NCBI GenBank assembly: GCA_965229335.1
Contig: OZ245874.1
Location: 2,480,001-2,544,000 of the forward strand
From: JAFKFH01 sp017307375
Lineage (GTDB): Bacteria; Pseudomonadota; Alphaproteobacteria; Ferrovibrionales; Ferrovibrionaceae
DNA length: 64,000 bases
Direction of reading: 5' to 3'
Position numbers and translations under genes: made by a program. Below the pieces are notes generated by a model that did no database searches, was not told the DNA's origin, and saw only the letters and a program-made list of their open reading frames with translations. The number at the start of each line of letters is the position of its first letter. Position 1 is the stretch's first letter. Of the stretch, positions 9,138-17,659 are shown one piece after another.

Positions 9138-11885
9138 ATGGACGACCTGCTTAGAGAGTTTCTGACCGAGACGAACGAGAGTATTGCGACGCTCGACGTC
9201 GAACTCGTCAATCTTGAGCAGAACCCGAACAACCCGCCGTTGATCGACAACATTTTCCGGCTGGTTCATACGATCAAGGGTACCTGCGGTTTCCTTGGCC
9301 TGCCACGTCTTGCCGCGGTCGCCCATTCGGGCGAGAACATTCTCGGCAAGTTCCGCGAGGGCAAGCTGGTCGTCACCCCCGCGGCCGTTACGCTGATCCT
9401 TGAATCCATCGATCGCATCAAGGAATTGCTCGCCCAGCTCGAACAGCTCGAGGCCGAGCCGGCCGGCGACGACAATGACCTGATCGAGCGGTTGGACGCG
9501 ATGGCCGAGGGCAAGATCCCGGCCGGAGCCGCGCCCCCGCCGCCCCCACCGCCGCCGCCCGTCGAAGTGGCGCCGGCCAAGCCCGCCGCCGAGGGTGACT
9601 TCGACCATGAACTCGGTCGCGCCCTGAAGCCCGGCGAGGTCAGCCTCGAGGAACTCGAGCGCGTCTTCCAGGAAACCGCCGTGCTACCGGCGCCGAGCAA
9701 GGCCGAACCCGCTCCCGCCCCGGCGGTCGCCGTGCCGGTCCCTGCGGCAGCGCCGCCCGCCGCCCAGAAGCCGACCGCCTCGGCCGCCGCCCCGAAGGAG
9801 GCCGTGGCCACCGCGGTGCCGGCGGAATCGAGCGTCGCCAACCAGTCGATCCGCGTGTCGGTCGACCTGCTCGAAAACCTGATGACGATGGTTTCCGAGC
9901 TGGTGCTGACCCGCAACCAGCTGCTGCAGATGGTGCGCAGCCTGGACAATTCGGAATTCACCGTGCCGCTGCAGCGGTTGAGCCATGTGACGACCGAGCT
10001 GCAGGAAGGCGTCATGAAGACGCGCATGCAGCCGATCGGCAATGCCTGGGCCAAGCTGCCGCGCATCATTCGCGATCTGTCGGTCGAACTCGGCAAGAAG
10101 ATCGACCTGCAGATGCACGGCGCCGAGACCGAGCTGGATCGCCAGGTCCTCGAGCTGATCAAGGATCCGCTGACCCACATGGTCCGCAACTCGGCGGACC
10201 ATGGCATCGAAAATCCGGCCGACCGCCTGCAGGCGGGCAAGCCCGAGGCCGGACGGATCGCGCTGAACGCCTTCCATGAAGGCGGCCATATCATCATCGA
10301 GATCAAGGACGACGGCCGCGGGCTCAATACCCGCCGCATCCGCCAGAAGGCGATCGAGAACGGACTGGCCACCGAGGCCGAGCTCGACTCGATGTCGACC
10401 CAGCAGATCCACATGTTCATCTTCAAGGCCGGGTTCTCGACCGCGGCCGCGGTGACGTCGGTGTCCGGCCGCGGCGTCGGCATGGACGTGGTCAAGACGA
10501 ACATCGAGAAGATCGGCGGCACGGTCGAGCTGAAGTCGGAAGAGGGCAAGGGCTCGACCTTCACGATCAAGATCCCGCTGACGCTCGCCATCGTCTCGGC
10601 GCTGATCGTCGAATGCGCCGCCGAACGCTATGCCATCCCGCAGATCAGCGTCGTCGAACTCGTCCGCGTCTCGGGCAATTCCGAGATGAAGATCGAGCGC
10701 ATCAACGACACCCCGGTGCTGCGCCTGCGCAACCGGCTGCTGCCGCTGGTCTTCCTCGACCAGACGCTGCGGCTGGTCGAGCAGACCGACGAGATCGACA
10801 CCCAGTCGGAAAAGTTCATCGTCGTCACCCTGGTCGGGTCCTACCAGTTCGGCATCGTCGTCGATCGCGTGTTCGACACCGAGGAAATCGTCGTCAAGCC
10901 GGTGGCGCCGATCCTGCGCGACATCCCGATGTTCTCGGGCAACACGATCCTGGGCGACGGTTCGGTGATCATGATCCTCGACCCGAACGGCATCGCGACC
11001 GCCTCGTCCGAAACCGCGGCCACCGAATCCACCGTGGTGGAGGACGAGATGCGCCATGCCCGCTCGAGCGAGCTGATGGCCCTGCTGCTGTTCACCGCCG
11101 GCGGCAAGGAGCCGAAGGCCGTGCCGCTGTCCCTGGTCGCCCGTCTCGAAGAGATCGACGTCGGCCAGATCGAGTTCGTCAACGGCCGCCATGTCGTCCA
11201 GTATCGCGGCAAGCTGATGCCGCTGGTGACGATGCGCGAAGGCTTCCAGATGCGGACCGAAGGTCGTCAGCCGATCCTGGTCTTCTCGGATCATGAATCG
11301 ACGCTGGGCCTGATGGTCGACGAAATCGTCGACATCGTCGAATCGGAGCTGAATATCGAGCTGAAGTCGTCCGACCAGGGGATCCTGGGGTCGGCTGTCA
11401 TCGCCGGCCAGGCGACCGAGATCATCGACGTCGGGTATTTCCTGACCCGCGCCTTCGGCGACTGGTTCAAGAATCACGACGACAGCCCGTTCGGCCAGGC
11501 CAGCGAGAAGCGCAAGGTGCTGCTGGTCGACGACAGCCCGTTCTTCCGCAACATGCTGGTGCCGCTGCTGTCGGTGGCCGGCTATGCGGTCGAGACCGCC
11601 GACAATGCCGAAATCGCGCTGAAGCGCCGCGACGAAGGCGAGCAGTTCTCGGTGATCATCTCCGATATCGAGATGCCCGGCATGAACGGCTTCGAGTTCG
11701 CCGAGGAGGTCAAGCGCGACTATCGCTGGCGCGAGACCCCGATCATCGCCCTGTCGTCGCATACGAACAAGAGCGACTTCGACCGCGGCCGCGAGGTTGG
11801 CTTTGCCGACTATGTCGCGAAGTTTGACCGCGAGGCCCTGTTGAAGAGCCTGGCCCAGACCCTGTCCACCGAAGGGAACGCATGA
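9138..11885 (+). CDS. cheA: Chemotaxis histidine kinase CheA with two CheW-like domains and a C-terminal receiver
   Basis: A 915-residue kinase that senses receptor state and phosphorylates CheY and CheB. Domains in order are: HPt with His44 in RLVHTIKGTCGFLG; a Pro/Ala-rich linker (about 135-235, including a nine-proline run); dimerisation helices; HATPase with VRNSADHGIE and GRGVGMDVV; a CheW-like domain; a second CheW-like domain (about 645-770); and a receiver with VDDSPFFRN and phospho-Asp in ISDIEMPGMNG. The start is set by GGGGG seven bases upstream; an ATG two codons earlier would leave only one base of spacing. The stop overlaps cheW. Confidence 0.95.
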   Translation: MDDLLREFLTETNESIATLDVELVNLEQNPNNPPLIDNIFRLVHTIKGTCGFLGLPRLAAVAHSGENILGKFREGKLVVTPAAVTLILESIDRIKELLAQLEQLEAEPAGDDNDLIERLDAMAEGKIPAGAAPPPPPPPPPVEVAPAKPAAEGDFDHELGRALKPGEVSLEELERVFQETAVLPAPSKAEPAPAPAVAVPVPAAAPPAAQKPTASAAAPKEAVATAVPAESSVANQSIRVSVDLLENLMTMVSELVLTRNQLLQMVRSLDNSEFTVPLQRLSHVTTELQEGVMKTRMQPIGNAWAKLPRIIRDLSVELGKKIDLQMHGAETELDRQVLELIKDPLTHMVRNSADHGIENPADRLQAGKPEAGRIALNAFHEGGHIIIEIKDDGRGLNTRRIRQKAIENGLATEAELDSMSTQQIHMFIFKAGFSTAAAVTSVSGRGVGMDVVKTNIEKIGGTVELKSEEGKGSTFTIKIPLTLAIVSALIVECAAERYAIPQISVVELVRVSGNSEMKIERINDTPVLRLRNRLLPLVFLDQTLRLVEQTDEIDTQSEKFIVVTLVGSYQFGIVVDRVFDTEEIVVKPVAPILRDIPMFSGNTILGDGSVIMILDPNGIATASSETAATESTVVEDEMRHARSSELMALLLFTAGGKEPKAVPLSLVARLEEIDVGQIEFVNGRHVVQYRGKLMPLVTMREGFQMRTEGRQPILVFSDHESTLGLMVDEIVDIVESELNIELKSSDQGILGSAVIAGQATEIIDVGYFLTRAFGDWFKNHDDSPFGQASEKRKVLLVDDSPFFRNMLVPLLSVAGYAVETADNAEIALKRRDEGEQFSVIISDIEMPGMNGFEFAEEVKRDYRWRETPIIALSSHTNKSDFDRGREVGFADYVAKFDREALLKSLAQTLSTEGNA

Positions 11886-12406
11886 TGGCCTCGACCCCCG
11901 CCACCACCACGACCGGCGGCGCGCTGGTCAAGTCGCAGGGCACGGCGGTGGCCAAGGCCGCCGGCGGATCCAGCGAGTACGTCACCGTGACCATCGGCGG
12001 CCAGCTGTTCGGCATCCCGGTGCTGTCGGTCCAGGATGTGCTGGGCCCGCAGAAGATCACCCGCATCCCGCTGGCCCCGCCCGAGATCGCCGGGGCCTTG
12101 AACCTGCGCGGCCGCATCGTCACCGCCGTCGACGTGCGCCGGCGGCTCAACCTGCCGCCGCGCCCGGCGGGCGAGCAGGGGATGAGCGTGGTGGTCGAGC
12201 ATCGCGGCGAACCCTACAGCCTGATGATCGATTCCGTCGGCGAAGTCCTCAGCCTGCCCGACGAGGCGTTCGAGCGGAACCCCTTGACACTCAATCCGCG
12301 GTGGCGTGAGGTGTCTGGTGGCATCTATCGCCTTGATGGCCGCCTATTGGTGGTGCTGGAGGTCGAGCGTCTGCTGACCTTCCAGGGCACGTCCTCGGCG
12401 GCGTGA
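11882..12406 (+). CDS. cheW: Chemotaxis adaptor protein CheW
   Basis: A 174-residue scaffold protein linking chemoreceptors to CheA. The CheW fold begins at YVTVTIGGQLFGIPVLSVQDVLG (about residue 33) and includes GALNLRGRIVTAVDVRRRL, a typical receptor-contact segment. The first 30 residues are low-complexity Ala/Thr/Gly. The start overlaps the cheA stop (ATGA), and a second ATG follows immediately. It is part of the cheA-cheW-cheY-cheB-cheR operon. Confidence 0.95.
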   Translation: MMASTPATTTTGGALVKSQGTAVAKAAGGSSEYVTVTIGGQLFGIPVLSVQDVLGPQKITRIPLAPPEIAGALNLRGRIVTAVDVRRRLNLPPRPAGEQGMSVVVEHRGEPYSLMIDSVGEVLSLPDEAFERNPLTLNPRWREVSGGIYRLDGRLLVVLEVERLLTFQGTSSAA

Positions 12407-12498
12407 GGATTCCTTCCGCCTCGCCGGCCTACCCAGAAACGGGGCTTGGTATGGCCCAGCGGTTCGGGTAAATCCTAGAGGCGGATAGGCGAATCAAA

Positions 12499-12518
12499 TC
12501 GGGACCCGCGCGTCCCGA
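12499..12518. other. Hairpin in the cheW-cheY intergenic gap
   Basis: A perfect 7-bp inverted repeat, TCGGGAC and GTCCCGA around a 6-base loop, lies just before the cheY ribosome site (GGAGG). There is no following T-run, so it does not look like an intrinsic terminator. It could be an mRNA processing or stability element that lets cheY be expressed at a level different from cheA and cheW. Function is inferred from position only. Confidence 0.4.
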
Positions 12519-12535
12519 CGGCGGAGGCGTGTAGA

Positions 12536-12904
12536 ATGAAGTCCTGTTTGGTGGTCGACGATTCGCGCGTCATCAGAATGGTGGCCCGTCGCATTCTTGA
12601 GCAGCTCGGCTTCGAAATCCGCGAGGCGGTCGACGGTCAGGAAGCGCTCAACGAGTGCATCAAGGCGATGCCGGACGCCATTCTCCTCGACTGGAACATG
12701 CCGGTCATGAACGGGATCGACTTCCTGCGCGAGCTGCGCAAGCTCGAGGGCGGGCTGGCGCCGGTCGTGGTGTTCTGTACCACCGAGAACGACATGGCCC
12801 ATATTCGTGAGGCGATCGAGGCCGGTGCGAACGAGTACATCATGAAGCCGTTCGACAAGGAAATCATCGAGGCGAAGTTCGCGCAGGTCGGGTTGCTCAC
12901 TTAG
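12536..12904 (+). CDS. cheY: Chemotaxis response regulator CheY
   Basis: A 122-residue single-domain receiver. The acid pair is in VVDDSRVIR, the phosphoryl-accepting Asp is in LLDWNMPVMNG, the conserved Thr is in FCTTEND, and Lys is in IMKPFDKE. When phosphorylated by CheA it binds the flagellar switch (FliG and FliN are encoded further right) and alters rotation. It follows cheW after a 129-base gap that contains a hairpin, and precedes cheB by 44 bases. Confidence 0.95.
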   Translation: MKSCLVVDDSRVIRMVARRILEQLGFEIREAVDGQEALNECIKAMPDAILLDWNMPVMNGIDFLRELRKLEGGLAPVVVFCTTENDMAHIREAIEAGANEYIMKPFDKEIIEAKFAQVGLLT

Positions 12905-12948
12905 CAGTTAGGCGGGCCGGATCAGTACCCGGTCGGAACAGGCAGGAT

Positions 12949-14151
12949 ATGGCGACAGACGGCCCTTATCGCGTGATGCTGGTCGATGACTCCGCGGTCG
13001 TTCGCGGGCTCGTGACCCGCTGGATGCAGGAGGACCCCGAGATCGAGGTGGTCGCCTCGGTCGGTAACGGGGCCGTCGCCGTGCGCGAGATTGGCCGGAC
13101 CGACATCGAAGTCATCGTCCTCGATGTCGAGATGCCGGAAATGGACGGCTTGACCGCCCTGCCGAAGATCCTGGCCGCGCAGCCCGACGTGAAGGTCATC
13201 ATGGCCTCCACCCTGACGATGCGGAATGCGGACATTTCGCTGAAGGCGCTGCAGGCCGGGGCCGCCGACTACATCGCCAAGCCGTCGGCCATGCGCGACC
13301 AGTCGACGGTTCAGGAATTCCAGCGCGACCTGCTGGCACGGGTGAAGACGCTCGGCGCCGTCGGGCGCCGTGCCGCGCGCCGCCGCGCCGGCCTGCCCGA
13401 AGGCGGCTCGACCGCAAAGGCCCAGCCGGCCCCGAATGCCGCCCCTGCGGCATCGCGCCCCGGCACGGCCGGTGCCAGTGCCGGTGTCGCTGCGGGTGCT
13501 GCCGCGCCGACGACGTCGAAGTCGCTGTATGCCGGCCCGATCGTGCTGCGCAATGCCGCAATTCTGCCGCCGAAAGTCCTGGCGATCGGTTCGTCGACCG
13601 GCGGTCCGCAGGCGCTGTTCCAGGTCTTCGGGCAACTGAAGAACAAGATCCGGATCCCGATCCTGATCACCCAGCACATGCCCCCGACTTTCACCACCAT
13701 CCTGGCCGAGCACCTGACCCGGATCGCCGGTGCCAATGCCAGCGAGGCGGTCGACGGCGAACCGGTCGAAGGCGGGCGGATCTACATCGCGCCGGGCAAC
13801 TGGCACATGACGGTGCAGGTCGATGCCGGCAACAAGAAGATCATCAGGCTCAACCAGGATCCGCCGGAGAACTTCTGCCGGCCCGCTGTCGACCCGATGC
13901 TGCGCAGCCTGGCCAAGGCCTATGGCGGCTCGGTGCTGGCCGTCATCCTGACCGGCATGGGGGCCGACGGCATGAAGGGCGGTCAGGTGCTGACCGAGGC
14001 CGGCGGCACCATGATCGCGCAGGACGAAGCGACCAGCGTCGTCTGGGGCATGCCCGGGGCGGTGGCGTCGCACGGGCTGTGCAGCGCCGTGCTGCCGCTC
14101 GATCGTATCGCGTCCCATATCGAGAAACTCACGCAAGGGGCGGTCCCATGA
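12949..14151 (+). CDS. cheB: Chemotaxis protein-glutamate methylesterase/deamidase CheB
   Basis: A 400-residue two-domain enzyme. The N-terminal receiver (about 8-125) has VDDSAVVRG and phospho-Asp in VLDVEMPEMDG. An Ala/Pro-rich linker (about 140-190) joins it to the methylesterase domain, which has the catalytic Ser in GSSTGGPQAL, His in ITQHMPPTFT and Asp in TGMGADGM. It removes methyl groups from chemoreceptors during adaptation, opposing CheR. Its stop overlaps the cheR start by four bases (ATGA). Confidence 0.95.
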   Translation: MATDGPYRVMLVDDSAVVRGLVTRWMQEDPEIEVVASVGNGAVAVREIGRTDIEVIVLDVEMPEMDGLTALPKILAAQPDVKVIMASTLTMRNADISLKALQAGAADYIAKPSAMRDQSTVQEFQRDLLARVKTLGAVGRRAARRRAGLPEGGSTAKAQPAPNAAPAASRPGTAGASAGVAAGAAAPTTSKSLYAGPIVLRNAAILPPKVLAIGSSTGGPQALFQVFGQLKNKIRIPILITQHMPPTFTTILAEHLTRIAGANASEAVDGEPVEGGRIYIAPGNWHMTVQVDAGNKKIIRLNQDPPENFCRPAVDPMLRSLAKAYGGSVLAVILTGMGADGMKGGQVLTEAGGTMIAQDEATSVVWGMPGAVASHGLCSAVLPLDRIASHIEKLTQGAVP

Positions 14152-14957
14152 CCCCGCTGGATTTCGATTTCATGGCGGGGATGCTGAAGCAGCGGTCAGG
14201 GCTGATCATCACCCGCGACAAGCAATACCTGCTGGAGAGCCGCCTGATCCCGCTGGCCCGCAAGCGGGGCCTGGGCGGTCTCGACGATCTGGTCAAGAAG
14301 ATCAGGACCGGCGGCGACGAGGCGTTGTTGCGCGACGTCACCGAGGCGATGACGACCAACGAGTCGTTCTTTTTCCGCGACAACAAGCCGTTCGACATCT
14401 TCAAGGCCGAGACGCTGCCGGCATTCCTCAAGGCGCGGGCCGACCGCCGTCAGATCAAGATCTGGTCGGCCGCCTGTTCAACCGGCCAGGAAGCCTATTC
14501 GCTGGCGATGATCCTGAAGGAAGAGCAGGCCAAGCTGGCCGGTTGGCGGGTCGAGATCACCGGTACGGACCTGTCCAGCGAGGTGCTGGAAAAGGCCAAG
14601 GTAGGCCTCTATTCGCAGTTCGAGGTCCAGCGCGGCCTGCCGATCCAGATGCTGATCAAGTACTTCCAGCAGGTCAACGAGATGTGGCAGATCGATGCCG
14701 CGTTGCGCGCGATGGTGAAGTACCGCCAGTTCAACCTGCTCGACGATCTCAACGCGCTCGGCTCGTTCGACATCATTTTCTGTCGCAACGTGCTGATCTA
14801 TTTCGACAACGACACCAAGGCCAAGGTGCTCGAGCGGATGGCCAAGATCATGCCCAAGGATGGCGTGCTCTTCCTGGGCGGCGCCGAAACGGTGCTGGGG
14901 GTTACCGAGCGCTTCAAGCCGGTGCAGGGCCAGCGCGGCGTCTACGCCCTGGCCTGA
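14148..14957 (+). CDS. cheR: Chemotaxis protein methyltransferase CheR
   Basis: A 269-residue S-adenosylmethionine-dependent methyltransferase that methylates glutamates on chemoreceptors. The N-terminal helical domain contains TNESFFFRDNKPFDI. The SAM-binding domain has IWSAACSTGQEAYSLAM and FDIIFCRNVLIYFD, hallmark CheR motifs. The start is the ATG overlapping the cheB stop; a longer in-frame reading is antisense-like extension into cheB. It is the last gene of the che operon. The 95 bases to the convergent ctrA end hold no gene. Confidence 0.95.
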   Translation: MTPLDFDFMAGMLKQRSGLIITRDKQYLLESRLIPLARKRGLGGLDDLVKKIRTGGDEALLRDVTEAMTTNESFFFRDNKPFDIFKAETLPAFLKARADRRQIKIWSAACSTGQEAYSLAMILKEEQAKLAGWRVEITGTDLSSEVLEKAKVGLYSQFEVQRGLPIQMLIKYFQQVNEMWQIDAALRAMVKYRQFNLLDDLNALGSFDIIFCRNVLIYFDNDTKAKVLERMAKIMPKDGVLFLGGAETVLGVTERFKPVQGQRGVYALA

Positions 14958-15052
14958 CAGATCTGGCCTGATAAATCCCGGCCTGTTGGGGCGGTCCCGT
15001 TCCCTCGATTGCACGCCGTGGGGGCAACGGCGTCTCGGCTAGGCTCAGGACG

Positions 15053-15790
15053 TCAGCGGCTCGCTGCCATGGCCGCGCGCTTGGCGGCCGGGGCCGGATC
15101 CTTGACGGCGCCTTCCTCGGGATCGCGCAGCACGTAGCCGCGACCCCATACCGTTTCGATATAGTTGTCGCCGGAGGTGGCCTGCGCGAGCTTCTTGCGC
15201 AGCTTGCAGATGAACACGTCGATGATCTTCAACTCGGGCTCGTCCATCCCGCCGTAGAGGTGATTCAGGAACATCTCCTTGGTCAGGGTCGTGCCCTTGC
15301 GCAGCGACAGCAGTTCCAGCATCGCGTATTCCTTGCCGGTCAGATGCAGGCGCTGGGCGTCGACCTCGACCGACTTGGTGTCGAGATTGACAACCAGCTT
15401 GCCGGTCTTGATCTGCGACTGGGCATGGCCTTTCGAGCGGCGGACGATCGCGTGGATGCGCGCGACCAGTTCTTCGCGGTCGAAAGGTTTCGTCAGGTAG
15501 TCGTCGGCGCCGAAGCCGAAACCCTTCACCTTCTTGTCCGGCTCGTTCATGCCCGACAGGATCAGGATCGGCGTGTTGACCTTGGCGTTCCTGAGCTTGC
15601 GCAGCACGTCATAGCCGTGCATGTCAGGCAGGTTCAGGTCAAGAATGATGATGTCGTAGTCGTAGAGCTTGCCGAGGTCCAGACCTTCCTCGCCGAGGTC
15701 GGTCGAATAGACGTTGAAACCTTCCGCCCCCAGCATCAGCGTGATGCTCTTGGCCATCTGGGCGTCGTCTTCGATCAGCAGAACGCGCAT
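15053..15790 (-). CDS. ctrA: Cell-cycle and motility response regulator CtrA
   Basis: A 245-residue OmpR-class transcription factor. The receiver starts MRVLLIEDDAQM, with the phospho-Asp in IILDLNLPDMHGYD and the segment GFGADDYLTKPF. The winged-helix DNA-binding domain contains the CtrA hallmark HLTGKEYAMLELLSLRKGTT and GGMDEPELKIIDVFICKLRK. CtrA controls flagellar, chemotaxis and cell-cycle genes in alphaproteobacteria and is phosphorylated via ChpT. The start is the ATG that gives the standard family N terminus and lies nine bases after GGGGAG. An ATG three codons earlier abuts that ribosome site. The upstream region has repeated TTAACC boxes. Confidence 0.96.
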   Translation of the reverse strand: MRVLLIEDDAQMAKSITLMLGAEGFNVYSTDLGEEGLDLGKLYDYDIIILDLNLPDMHGYDVLRKLRNAKVNTPILILSGMNEPDKKVKGFGFGADDYLTKPFDREELVARIHAIVRRSKGHAQSQIKTGKLVVNLDTKSVEVDAQRLHLTGKEYAMLELLSLRKGTTLTKEMFLNHLYGGMDEPELKIIDVFICKLRKKLAQATSGDNYIETVWGRGYVLRDPEEGAVKDPAPAAKRAAMAASR

Positions 15791-15874
15791 CAGCGTCATC
15801 TCCCCTTGGCCGCCCCCGGCCCGCTCCGGAAAGCAGGCGCCCCCATATCCCGACGCACCACTTCCATACCATAG

Positions 15875-15897
15875 TTAACGTTAACCAATCTTAACCA
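15875..15897. promoter_or_regulatory. Cluster of CtrA-like TTAA boxes between ctrA and fliJ
   Basis: Three TTAA cores lie within 23 bases: TTAACG, then TTAACCA twice with starts exactly 10 bp apart. The TTAACCA form is the half-site of the established CtrA motif TTAA-N7-TTAA. Spacing between adjacent cores here is 2 and 6 rather than 7, so the match is to half-sites, not the full consensus. The position, 85 bases before the ctrA start and about 95 before divergent fliJ, fits autoregulation plus control of fliJ. Confidence 0.6.
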
Positions 15898-15992
15898 CAA
15901 TGGCGAGCGAGATTTGCTGCCGAGTCGCCGGCTTTACCGCTCCTTAAGTCCGGCTGAGTCAGACTGGCCACCAGCCAGTTGAGTGGGTGACG

Positions 15993-16424
15993 ATGAAAAG
16001 CCTCAAGACCTTGATCCGCCTCCAGCGTTTCGAACTGGATGCCAAACGCCGCAAGCTGGCCGACCTGGAAGAGTTGCTGGCCGAAATGAAGCAGCGTCTG
16101 CGCCGCCTGGAGGAGGACATGGTCGACGAGGGCGCGCGCGCCGCCGATCAGGGCACCGTCGCGCTGGCCTACGGCCCCTATATCGCCGCGGCGCTGGAGC
16201 GCAAGCGCAACCTGCTGGGGTCGCTCGGCGAACTCGAGGACCGCATCGCCGAAGCCCGCGACGAGGTGGCCGAGGCCTTCCAGGACGTGAAGAAGTACGA
16301 ACTGGCCGAGGCCGCCCGCGTGGCGCGCGAACGGGCGGAACTGGCCAAGAAGGAGCGCGAAATGCTGGACGAGGTCGGGTCGATTGGCTTCAACCGCCGC
16401 GCATCCGAGCAGGCGCCGGCCTGA
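15993..16424 (+). CDS. fliJ: Flagellar export chaperone/stalk protein FliJ
   Basis: A 143-residue, charged, almost entirely helical protein with long heptad stretches, for example LADLEELLAEMKQRLRRLEEDM, as expected for the two-helix coiled coil of FliJ. FliJ sits inside the FliI ATPase ring and links it to FlhA in flagellar type III export. Two in-frame starts are close (GTG and, two codons later, ATG); the ATG gives the usual MKSLKTLIRLQ start. The gene stands apart from the main flagellar block, next to ctrA, without fliI. Confidence 0.85.
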   Translation: MKSLKTLIRLQRFELDAKRRKLADLEELLAEMKQRLRRLEEDMVDEGARAADQGTVALAYGPYIAAALERKRNLLGSLGELEDRIAEARDEVAEAFQDVKKYELAEAARVARERAELAKKEREMLDEVGSIGFNRRASEQAPA

Positions 16425-16444
16425 CCGTCGGCCGCCATTCTGCG

Positions 16445-17548
16445 ATGAGCGATTTCGGCCATCATTTCCTGATCGGGTTGCAGCGCGCCCCGGTCCTCAC
16501 CGAACATGACAAGCACCTGCTGAGCCGTCTGCGGCCGGCGGGCGTGATTGTTTTCCGCGACAATTTCCAGCATGGCGTCCCCTATGCCGAATGGCTGGCG
16601 ACATTCGGCCGGCTGATCGACGGCGTCCGCGACTGCATCGGCCGCGACCGGATCCTGGTCTGCATCGATCACGAGGGCGGGGGGGTGCTGCGTCCACCAG
16701 CGCCCATCACCGCCTTCGCAGCCGCCCGCGCCTGGCGCGACCAGGCCGCGGCAGTCGGACGCGCGATGGGACGGGAACTCGCCTCGCTCGGGGTCAACGT
16801 CAACTTCGCGCCGGTGGTCGACGTCAATTCGAACCCGGACAATCCCGTCATCGGTCAGCGTGCCTTCGGTGTCACGACGCAGGAGGTGGTCGAGCCGGCT
16901 GCCGTATTCCTTGCCGCGCTCCAGGCGGAAGGCGTGCTCGGCTGTCCGAAGCATTTTCCCGGCTATGGCGCCGTGTCGGTCGATTCCCACTACGACATGC
17001 CCGTCCTGGACCTCACGCTCGATGAGTTGCGGGCGCGCGACCTCGTTCCCTTCCGGACCCTGGCCCGCGATGCCGAGACCCGGATGATCATGACGGCGCA
17101 TATCGTATTTCCCCGGATCGACCCGGATTGGCCGGCTACCCTGTCGGCGCGCCTGATCGACGACGTTCTGCGGCGCGAATACGGCTATGACGGCGTCGTC
17201 GTATCGGACGATCTGGGCATGGGTGCCATCTCGCGTGCCTTCGATGCGCCAGAGGCGCCGGTCCAGGCCTTGCGCGCCGGGACCGATCTGCTCGAAATCT
17301 GTGCCTACTGGACCGATACCGCCCGCGCCGTCGCCTTTGCCGATCATGTCGCGGCCTCCTGGGCGGATGGCAGCCTGTCGCGGGCAACGCTCGATCGTTC
17401 GGCCGAACGCATCGCCGACCTGCTGGCGCGGGCCGACCAGCACCGCACCCACGCCTTGGCCGCGGTCGATCTGGCTGCCCATGCCGGTGTGGCACCACTG
17501 CGCCGGCGTGCCGAACAGCAGTCCGGCGGGGGGGCGACCCTTGCCTGA
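16445..17548 (+). CDS. nagZ: Beta-N-acetylhexosaminidase NagZ (GH3)
   Basis: A 367-residue cytoplasmic glycoside hydrolase of family 3. It removes N-acetylglucosamine from anhydro-muropeptides in peptidoglycan recycling. The motif CPKHFPGYGAVSVDSH contains the flexible-loop catalytic His/Asp region, and the nucleophile Asp lies in VVVSDDLGMGAI. The gene starts 20 bases after fliJ and may share its message. The C-terminal 30 residues beyond the barrel are low-complexity. Confidence 0.92.
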   Translation: MSDFGHHFLIGLQRAPVLTEHDKHLLSRLRPAGVIVFRDNFQHGVPYAEWLATFGRLIDGVRDCIGRDRILVCIDHEGGGVLRPPAPITAFAAARAWRDQAAAVGRAMGRELASLGVNVNFAPVVDVNSNPDNPVIGQRAFGVTTQEVVEPAAVFLAALQAEGVLGCPKHFPGYGAVSVDSHYDMPVLDLTLDELRARDLVPFRTLARDAETRMIMTAHIVFPRIDPDWPATLSARLIDDVLRREYGYDGVVVSDDLGMGAISRAFDAPEAPVQALRAGTDLLEICAYWTDTARAVAFADHVAASWADGSLSRATLDRSAERIADLLARADQHRTHALAAVDLAAHAGVAPLRRRAEQQSGGGATLA

Positions 17549-17659
17549 AATCGAAATCGCGGTCTTGGGATACCGCCGGTTGTACTGACGTCGGGAAGCC
17601 GCTAGCATTGTCGCGCCGGTCGTTTCCGGCGCGGGCAGGGGGGCTCGAAGTCGCTGGAA

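Noticed and set aside
9684..11762. A 692-codon minus-strand frame opposite cheA
   Set aside because: Antisense shadow; Asp/His/Arg-rich and without structure typical of proteins.
15014..15032. Hairpin CGCCGT/ACGGCG between cheR and ctrA as a terminator
   Set aside because: Only six pairs, no T-run on either strand.
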